Notes under the pieces: generated by a model
Databases searched by the model: none
The model's input: only the letters and a program-made list of their open reading frames with translations
Told to the model about the DNA's origin: nothing
From: Strigops habroptila
Taxonomy: Eukaryota; Chordata; Aves; Psittaciformes; Psittacidae
NCBI RefSeq assembly: GCF_004027225.2
Contig: NC_044296.2
Span: forward strand, 4,955,943-5,019,942
DNA length: 64,000 nucleotides
Direction of reading: 5' to 3'
Shown here: positions 47,462-64,000 of the stretch, in pieces
Layout: each line of letters begins with the position of its first letter
How positions within the stretch are numbered: the stretch's first letter is position 1
Made by a program: the position numbers and the translations under genes

Positions 47462-47507
47462 TGATGTCATAGCCCTGCGTGACCTCACAGCGCCTGAGGC
47501 TGCCAAT
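47462..47507 (+). promoter_or_regulatory. Putative promoter elements of the mini-perilipin gene
   Basis: A CRE-like TGATGTCAT (47,462-47,470), TGACCTCA (47,480-47,487, containing a nuclear-receptor half-site) and CCAAT (47,503-47,507) cluster within 46 bp. They lie 85-130 bp upstream of the ATG at 47,591. No TATA box is seen. Confidence 0.45.
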
Positions 47508-47590
47508 AGAGTGAAGGAGGGGGCAGTGCGGTGCTGAGCCCTCAGGACCCCGCCGAGCCCACAGGACACCGGCCTCGGCCTCCCACCACC

Positions 47591-48392
47591 ATGGCTGAGG
47601 GTAAGTGAACAGCCCCCCCAGACCCTTGTGGGACCAGGGGCACCCCCAGCTTAAGGGCAGGACCTGCTCATCATGCTGGGAGCAAACAGGCAGCCCCCCT
47701 CTGCCCCTATCCCCTGCAGCAGCACCCTGCTCTGCCCCCTCCAGTGGCAACAGCCCCAGGGCGCTGTCTTGGGGCACAGAGCTGCAGCAGGGTCCCCCTG
47801 TGCACCCCTCAAAGGAGATGAACACCAAGCCGCCCATCTTGGCCCCTCCACAGGCATGGCTGGACCCCAAGATCACAGCGGGGCTCCTGTGGGACCCTGC
47901 AGCTGCAGTCCCCACCTCCAGGGCTTGTTGTTCCCTTGCTTGGTGACCCTCATGTTAGTGCCCCATGGGACATGGGAGGGGGTCCTCCCATGCACCCAAA
48001 CCAGCACCACCATCCCCTTGGTTGTAGCCACCATCTGGGGGTGGGGGGGTGATCCCCACTATGTGTGTGCCCCCCCATACCCACGGTGCCATTTCCACCC
48101 CCCAGACAACGCAGAGGAGCTGCGGCGGGACGCGCAGGAGCCGTGGGGGGGCAGGAGGCGGGCGAGCGCAGAGGAGGGCCCCGCGGTGCCGCTGGCGCGG
48201 CGGCTGCAGGACGCGCTGCAGCAGGCCCTGCGCCGGGCGCGCCACAGCATCAGCGAGCTCCACAGCGCCTTCAGGCAGGCCGCGTCCGTGCGGGAGCTGC
48301 TGGGGACGGTGGTGGCCCGAGGCCGGGAGATGGCGGCCCAAGTCTGGGAGGACCTGGTGGCGTACCTGCTCCAGCACCCGCTGCTGCTCTAG
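47591..48392 (+). CDS. Mini-perilipin: two-exon gene encoding about 98 residues like the perilipin C-terminal helices
   Basis: Exon 1 is 47591-47600 (ATG GCT GAG G|gtaagt, in a ccaccATGG context). Exon 2 is 48106-48392, behind a cccccag acceptor. The join is in phase and gives 98 residues. Residues about 46-98 (ARHSISELHSAFRQAASVRE onward to VAYLLQHPLLL) align with the penultimate helices of the two perilipins upstream ([20 protein letters not shown] to [13 protein letters not shown]). The protein stops just before the family's WLVGPFAP motif. It has no PAT domain and no 11-mer array. The N-terminal third is acidic and Arg-rich. The gene sits directly after the PLIN3/4-type gene in the same orientation. 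It may be a truncated tandem duplicate that stayed open or a new small lipid-droplet or apolipoprotein-like protein. I do not recognise a named gene. Further exons in the 505-bp intron cannot be excluded. Confidence 0.6.
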
Positions 48393-48609
48393 ACGGAGGG
48401 TGCAGCCCTAAGCGCCGAACGGAACCAGCTCCAGCTCCATGCGAGGGCCTGAAGCCCTCCCTGACGCACCAACAAGGCTCTGCTCAAGCTCGCGTCTGTA
48501 TCTTGGTGCTATTCTGTGCTGCCCTCTGCGCCGAGGGGGGGCTGCAACAGCCAAAGGCAAGGGGGGAGTTGGGGGGATACCGATAGAATGACCTTGGATC
48601 TGCCTTTAA

Positions 48610-48985
48610 ATCATACAATCATGGAATGGTTTGGGTTGGAAGAGAGATTAAAGCTCCTCCAGCTCCAACCCCCTGCCACGGGCAGGGACACCTTCCACTA
48701 GAGCAGGTTGCTCCAAGCCCCTGTGTCCAACCTGGCCTTGAACACTGCCAGGGATGGGGCAGCCACAGCTTCTCTGGGCACCCTGTGCCAGCGCCTCAGC
48801 ACCCTCACAGGGAAGAGCTTCTGCCTTATCTCCAACCTGAACTTCCCCTGGTTCAGTTTGAACCCATCACCCCTTGTCCTATCGCTCCAGGCCCTGATGA
48901 AGGTCCCTCTCCAGCATCCTTGTAGGCCCCTTCAGACACTGGAAGCTGCTCTGAGGTCTCCACCCAGGCTCTCAATACCCCTGCG
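48610..48985 (-). mobile_element. CR1 LINE 3' fragment
   Basis: Reverse-complement CR1 3' end of about 375 bp, beginning tcatggaatggtttgggttgg. It is well preserved and closely matches the copy at 1157-1506. Confidence 0.95.
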
Positions 48986-49555
48986 TGACAGCCCAAGGGG
49001 GGGTCACACCTTGATGGGGCAGTGTGGGGCTTAACCAGCCCCTCCTGGGGCACACGGACACATCCCCATGTCCCCATCTGCGATCCCCAGCGTGAGGAGC
49101 TGGCTCCCCTCCATGTCTCTCCCTCTCTCCATGGCGTGAGGGTGGGGCTGAGCTCCCAGGCCCACACTGGGCACAGCAGCCCCGTCCCCCCCCAGCTCTG
49201 CCCTGTTGGGCAAGAGGCAAAAGGTTGTATTTGGGTTTTGTTTATGGAGCATGAAATCAGCCCTGGAAAAACAAAAAGCAACCAACGTCTCCCCAGGGCA
49301 GGGTTACAGCAAGAGCAGCCTCCGAGCGGGGTCGGGGCACGGCCACAAAGAGGAGCCGGCGCCGGGGCTGGAACATCCTTATTTTCCATGTCCAAAGGCT
49401 TTGGCTCTTTGCAGAAGAGCAGGCAAAGAGGCAGAGCTGCTGCCCAGCAGGTAGGGGGCTGGGGTGCAGTGGTGTGGGGGGGTCCCAGTGCCAGCGCTGG
49501 GGCAGGGGGAGGCTCCTGCCCTCCCCTCGGCAGCGATGCCTCAAGAAACACACAC
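48986..49555. other. Intergenic between the mini-perilipin and HDGFL2
   Basis: No gene or repeat family recognised. It separates two convergently transcribed genes. Confidence 0.45.
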
Positions 49556-49878
49556 TTGGGGCTTCATTAAAAAAACCCTTTATATTCATTTCATGTCGGT
49601 TGAAATCACAAGAAATCAGGTGGGAGGGAAAAAACAAACAAAAAAACCAAAATAATAAACCAAAAAAAAAAAGAACAAAACAGAAACGAAAAGAAGGGAC
49701 AAATACAGACAAACCAGCAGAGCCCCCCCCGGGGCCGGGGCACAGGACAAGACCTAAGGACATCAGCTACTGCGTGACTTAGTGAAGTGACTCAAGCAGG
49801 GGCCGAGGCAGAGGATGGTTCCCCCTCGCAGCCCCTCGGCCTCCTCCTCCTCCTCCTCCTGGGGTGGGAGCTGCCTCC
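49556..49878 (-). terminator. HDGFL2: HDGFL2 3' UTR and likely poly(A) region
   Basis: The - strand downstream of the HDGFL2 stop runs through a U-rich stretch (complement of the A-rich 49,628-49,700) to an AATATA variant signal in the complement of 49,575-49,590, then a T-run. No canonical AATAAA is seen on the - strand here, so the cleavage site is approximate. Confidence 0.45.
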
Positions 49879-59530
<9,652 letters not shown>

Positions 59531-59629
59531 CGCCAGAGGCGCCGAGGAGAGGGGGCGCTGAGGGGCGTGGCTAGAGGGGGCGGGAGGGGGGCGCTGTGTG
59601 GGGGGTGAGGGGGCTGGGGGGGACAGGGC

Positions 59630-60145
59630 TGGGGGCTATGGGGCAGGGTGTGGGTGTGGGTCAGGGCTATAGGTTATGGGCCAGAGCTATAGAGAGAGGA
59701 CCAGGGCTATAGGTTGTGGGTCAGGGCTATAGGCTATGGGCCAGGGCTATAGGAAGGGGGTCAGGGCTATAGGAAGGGGGTCAGGGCTATAGGGTGTAGG
59801 TCAGGGCTATAGGGAGGAAGCCAGAGCTATACAGTGTGAGTCAGGCTATAGGGTATGGGCCAGGGCTATAGGGTGTGGGTCAAGCTATAGGCTGTGGGTC
59901 AGGGCTATAGGGAGGAAGCCAGGGCTATACAGTGTGAGTCAGTCTATAGGGTATGGGCCGGGGCTATAGGGTGTGGGTCAAGCTATAGATATGAGCCAGG
60001 GCCACAGGGAAGGGGCCAGGGCTACAGAGTGTGGGTCAGGACCATAGGCTATGGGTCAGGGCTGGAGGATGTGGCCAGGGCTATATATTATGGGCCAGGG
60101 CTATAGGGTGTGGGTCAGGCTGTAGGTTGCGGGTCAGACTATAGG
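59630..60145. repeat. AGGGCTATAGG minisatellite between HDGFL2 and UBXN6
   Basis: About 500 bp of degenerate units of 20-27 bp with the core gggtcagggctatagg(g/t/c) or gggccagggctatagg. It lies between the two divergent promoters. Confidence 0.92.
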
Positions 60146-60457
60146 TCAGTCTGCCCGAAGCTTGCTTGATTTCTAAACCTGGTTTTAATGGGACCCGGTT
60201 CCTCTGTGTGTGCTTTGGGGGCAGGTCCCGGCAGGAGCCCAGCAGGTACCGACCCCAAACCATGCTCCGGGCCAAAGCCTCCGCAGGGTGACAGTGGCCC
60301 CGTGGGGCAGTGGGTGCTGATGGACCATGGGCAGTGTCCGGCAGCGCCAGGAGACATTCCTCTGGGCTCTGAGGGAGGGAATGGGTGGCGAAGGGTGCTG
60401 GGGGGTGTCTCCATAGCACCCCATAAGCGAGCGCTCGCTGCTGGGCTGTGCCAGGAG

Positions 60458-60612
60458 GGTTGTCGTGGCTGCCCCATCCCTGGCAGTGTTCAAGGCCAGG
60501 TTGGACACAGGGGCTTGGAGCAACCTGCTCTAGTGGAAGGTGTCCCTGCCCGTGGCAGGGGTTGGAGCTGGATGAGTTTAAGGTCCCTTCAACCCAAACC
60601 ATTCCATGATGC
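60458..60612 (+). mobile_element. CR1 LINE 3' fragment
   Basis: Forward CR1 3' end, from tggctgccccatccctgg to aaccattccatgatgcc, 5'-truncated. It is about 320 bp upstream of the UBXN6 start codon. Confidence 0.94.
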
Positions 60613-60739
60613 CATATCCCAGGCTGTGCCATATCCTGGGCCGTGCTGTATCCCGAGCCGAATGCCTGTCCATGCCGTATCCCTGTCCATGCCGTACCCA
60701 GGCCATGGCACACCCTGAGCTGTACCCCAGCCCGTGCCG

Positions 60740-60929
60740 CGCTATGGGGTATGTGGGTGCCGGTCCCGGGGTGCCCCCCCCCCGCTCCGTCAGCCGCGGA
60801 GGTCATAGAGCGGCGGGAGCCCGGAGCGGAGCCGGGGCCCGCCCCTTCCGCTGTCAGTGACGCGGGCGGGCCCCGGTGCGTGCCCCGGTGCGTGCCCCGG
60901 GTCCGTCCCGGCCCCCTCCCGGCCCCGCC
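60740..60929 (+). promoter_or_regulatory. UBXN6: UBXN6 CpG-rich promoter and 5' UTR
   Basis: A CpG-rich, TATA-less stretch immediately before the UBXN6 ATG. Short ggtgcgtgccccg repeats occur at about 60,876-60,900, just before the ATG. The exact start site is not visible. Confidence 0.55.
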
Positions 60930-63570
60930 ATGCGCAAGTTCTTCCAGGAGATCAAGGCCGACCTCAAGTTCAAGACCGCGGGGCCCGGGCAGAAGCTGTC
61001 GGAGCCGTCCCGGTACGGGGTAGGGCAGCGGGGACCCTCCGGTAACCGCGGGGGGGGCGGGCGCGGTCCCCGCCGGGCGCGGCGCTGGGAGCCCGGAGCC
61101 GGCCGCTCTGACCCGAGCCCTCGGTCCTGCGCAGCGCCCCCAGGGAGAGCCCGAAGGCGGCGGCGGCGGCTCCGAAGCCCCGGCAGGGCCCGACGGATGA
61201 GGCGCAGATGGCGGCGGCGGCGGCGCTGGCTCGGATGGAGGGGAAGCCCAAGGCCAAGCTGGCCTCGTCGCAGGAGGCCATCAGGAGCCAGGGTAGGGGC
61301 TGGCTGCGGGGTGCCGGGGGCACGGGAACGGGGCTCACGCTCGCCCCGGGGCTCTCACCCGGCTTTGGCGCTGCCCGTGCCCTGCTGTAACCGGGGTTGG
61401 TCTCTTGTAGTGAGGAAGGAGCTGATGGCTGAGGCGGCTGCCGCTGAGAGAGGGCTCGGTGCAGAGGAAGAGGTAGGAGATGCTGCTGCTCCCCCGCCAC
61501 AGCCTGGTCTGGGTTGAAGGGACCTTAAAGCTGATCCAGCTCCAACCCCCTGCCCTGGGCAGGGACACCTTCCACTAGAGCAGGTTGCTCCAAGCCCCCG
61601 TGTCCAACCTGGCCTTGAGCACTAAAGCCCCCCAAACCCCCCCCAAACCCCTCCCTGTGCTCACTCGGTGCCTGGTTTTGTCTCCTTTAGGACACTGCCC
61701 CCGCCGCTGAGGAAGGGGCGGCTGCGCTCTCCGTTTCGGGGGTCTACTTCATCTGCCCCTTGACCGGGGCGGTTGTCAGGAAGGACAGGAAGGAGCAGCA
61801 CCTCAGGGAAGCCATCCAGTCAGTAAGTGCTTCCCGGCATTCCCGGCCTTCCCTTCCTCCCCGTTTGTGGCATGGGTCCCCTCAAGCAGTGACCTCTCCA
61901 ACCCACCACCTTTTCCCTGCGTCTCCCAAAGGAGCCACCCAAATTCCTGCCCGAGCCCCTCCCTCGGCACGCTGGCGCTGGGAATTGCAGCCCTGTGTAC
62001 TGGTTGTGGCTGGGATGGAGTTAATTATCCTCATAGCAGCTCTGCCGTGTCTTGGGTTTGTGACTAAGTCATGATGACACGCTGGAAATGGCCAAAGTGG
62101 GGAGGAGGGAATAAATCCCTTTGCTTCATGCCCAGCTTTTGCTTTACCTATTAAATGCCTTCGGCCCAACCCTCATTTGGGTTGGTTTTCCCCCACTTTG
62201 ACCCTGTTGCTTCTCTCTGCCCCCCCAGCACGGGCAGAACAAGCCTGGTGCTGGGTTAAACCACAGGAGCCCCTTTGCGTGGGGCAGCGGCAGCTCCTCC
62301 TGACCAGCCTCTCTCCTTCTCTCCCAGTATTTCTCCGTAGACCCAGTGGCTGCCTCCATCATGGAGATTCACACCTTCAATAAGGACCGGGAGAGAGTGC
62401 GAGTGGGGCTGGAGACCGTGGCCAAGTACGTGGTGCTGGTGGTGCTGGATGGGCACGCAGGAGGATTCTCTTGCTGTGCTCCAGGCTGTAGAACACCGAA
62501 TCCAAAGGCTTAAACCATCTAAAGTGTCAGTTGGAATAAGGGCAGCACCTCCGAGAGGGTTTAATGGTCAGTGCACTCAGGCAGGTTTGGGAGCTGCTGG
62601 TTGAGATCCAGCTTCTGTCTGGTTTGGGGAGGAAATGATCCTGCTTTCCTGGTTTTTTATTGCAGTGAGAAATACTGTGAGGTCTCTCAATCTCTTCCTA
62701 CGCAGTGGAAGAGCACACCCTGCTTTGATCCATGCTGTGCGTTCCTCTTCCTGCAGGTACCTGGATAATATCTATCTCCATCCAGAGGAGGAGAAGTACC
62801 GGAAAATCAAACTGCAGAACAAAGTGTTTCAGGTGAGGCAAAGGCTCCCCCAGCTGCTCTGCCCAGGGAGGTCCTTGCCTGGAGCAGGATACAACCAACT
62901 TCTTTCCTTTTCTTCCAGGAAAGGATAAGCTGCTTGGAAGGGATACACAGATTTTTCCAGGCTATCGGGTTTGAGACAAAAACACTGCCCATTCCAGGAC
63001 AAGGCAAGAAATGGGAGCGTGTTAAACTGGAGGAGGGGGTTTGTGGGTGGTGGGACATCCTGGGGGAGGCTGGAATTTCTATTTCCTCCATTACTCACGT
63101 AAAGAAGAGTCTTGAATTCTCTCCTTGTGGTTGTAGAGACCACGGAGGAGTTCTACGTCCTGAAGGAGGACGTGCTGAGCAGGCTGGAAGACCTCAAGCA
63201 CTACAAGGAGCAGCTGCTGAGCTCGGAGCCCGTGCGAGCCCGGCTGGACCGGCAGCTCTGTGTGTTCAAACCATCCCCTGAGGCCGCTCGGTTTGAGCTG
63301 CCCCCCGACTTCTACAACCTCACTGCCGAGGAGCTCAAACGAGAGCAGCGGCTCCGGTGAGTTGCTTTAGGAGGCGGCTCGGGACACCAGCTCCCAGCCT
63401 TGCACCTCTCCTTCGTGCTAACCAGGCTGTTCCCTAAAGGACAGAAGCGGTGGAGAAGGCTTCAATGCTGAGGACAAGAGCCATGCGAGAGAAGGAAGAG
63501 CAAAGGGAGATGCGGAAGTACAACTACACCCTGGTCCGAGTCCGCTTTCCCGATGGATATCTCCTCCAAG
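60930..63570 (+). CDS. UBXN6: UBX domain protein 6 (UBXD1), 5' part, runs off the window
   Basis: A cofactor of the AAA ATPase p97/VCP, acting in ER-associated degradation and endolysosomal sorting. Exons: 60930-61012, 61135-61292, 61411-61472, 61691-61822, 62328-62425, 62757-62832, 62919-63003, 63137-63356 and 63440-63570, in phase, about 348 residues. The last donor leads into an intron that continues past 64,000, so the rest of the UBX domain is outside. Visible are the N-terminal p97-binding segment (MRKFFQEIKADLKFKTAGPG), TDEAQMAAAAALARMEGK, a VRKEL helix, the PUB domain (about 115-260: VYFICPLTGAVVRKDRKEQ, DPVAASIMEIHTFNKDRERV, YLDNIYLHPEEEKYRKIKLQ, ISCLEGIHRFFQAIGF), EPVRARLDRQ, ELPPDFYNLTAEELKREQRL and the first UBX strands (YNYTLVRVRFPDGYLLQ). 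Intron 7 starts with GC, not GT. Confidence 0.96.
61496..61626 (-). mobile_element. CR1 LINE 3' fragment in UBXN6 intron 3
   Basis: Reverse-complement CR1 3' end, from cagcctggtctgggttgaag to cctggccttgagcac, 5'-truncated. It begins about 24 bp after the exon 3 donor and is antisense to the gene. Confidence 0.93.
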
Positions 63571-64000
63571 GTAAAAAGCTGCCTTATCCTTCAGAAGCTT
63601 CTGAGCACACTTGTAGTCTAAAGAGCTTGACCATTAAGCAAGCTGGAGGTGCGCTGCACAAAACACAAGCGATAAAGAACCCAGAGTGGACTAATGTTTC
63701 TCTACCTCCTTTTCCCATCTCCAAGCCCTTTGCCTGGCCAGGCTTGGGGCTGCAGGCCAGGCTGGAGTGCAGAGGGAAGAATCCCAAGGCTCTGTTAATT
63801 AAATCCTGCTCTTCCCAGGCTGCCAGGAGCAAGCTGGACTCGTTAGATGAGTTTGTTACAGCAGCCAGCGTGAGGCTGCCTGTGCGGTGGCAGGCTATAC
63901 AACAGGATAAAATCCGCTTCAAATCTTGCACTAGAACTCTGGGAAGCATTTCAGGCTTTCCCAGCTCTTTGTTACAGGCTGGCAGGGGCTTGGGACAAAT
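63571..64000 (+). other. UBXN6: UBXN6 intron, continues beyond the window
   Basis: Follows the donor caag|gtaaaa. No further UBX-domain exon is recognisable before the window ends. Confidence 0.7.

Overview
The window is bird nuclear DNA from a GC-rich microchromosome-like region. Nine CR1 LINE 3' fragments share the avian CR1 3' end, there are no Alu- or B1-like SINEs, introns are short and very GC-rich, and tandem repeats and poly-G runs are dense. The gene order SEMA6B - LRG1 - PLIN5 - PLIN4-position perilipin - HDGFL2 - UBXN6 is that of human 19p13.3. From memory of bird karyotypes this corresponds to chicken chromosome 28. I cannot name the species.

Layout. Positions 1-17,100 hold no coding gene that I can support: CR1 fragments, microsatellites, minisatellites and AT-rich islands that may be regulatory. 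A CpG island at 17,150-17,830 with a splice donor is the likely SEMA6B promoter and untranslated first exon. A TATA-containing candidate second promoter lies near 24,790. SEMA6B (+) has 16 coding exons from 29,158 to 36,138. LRG1 (+) is coded in one exon, 37,785-38,789. A perilipin cluster on + follows: PLIN5 (40,885-43,841), a PLIN3/PLIN4-type perilipin (45,022-47,096) and a very small two-exon perilipin-like gene (47,591-48,392). HDGFL2 (-) has 16 coding exons from 59,335 down to 49,879. UBXN6 (+) starts at 60,930 and runs off the right edge.

Every multi-exon model was joined by hand. At each junction the splice dinucleotides and reading phase agree. All introns are GT-AG except one GC-AG intron in UBXN6.

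How the genes relate. The perilipins coat lipid droplets. LRG1 is a secreted leucine-rich glycoprotein, SEMA6B a transmembrane guidance ligand, HDGFL2 a chromatin reader and UBXN6 a p97/VCP cofactor. They are linked by conserved synteny, not by a pathway, apart from the perilipins. The most unusual content is in the perilipin cluster. A tract covering exon 2, its intron and exon 3 is nearly identical between PLIN5 and its neighbour, introns included, and looks like gene conversion. The same introns carry decayed tandem copies of exon 3. The third gene would encode about 98 residues resembling only the C-terminal helices of a perilipin. SEMA6B intron 1 also holds a 41-bp minisatellite with a six-unit higher-order repeat.
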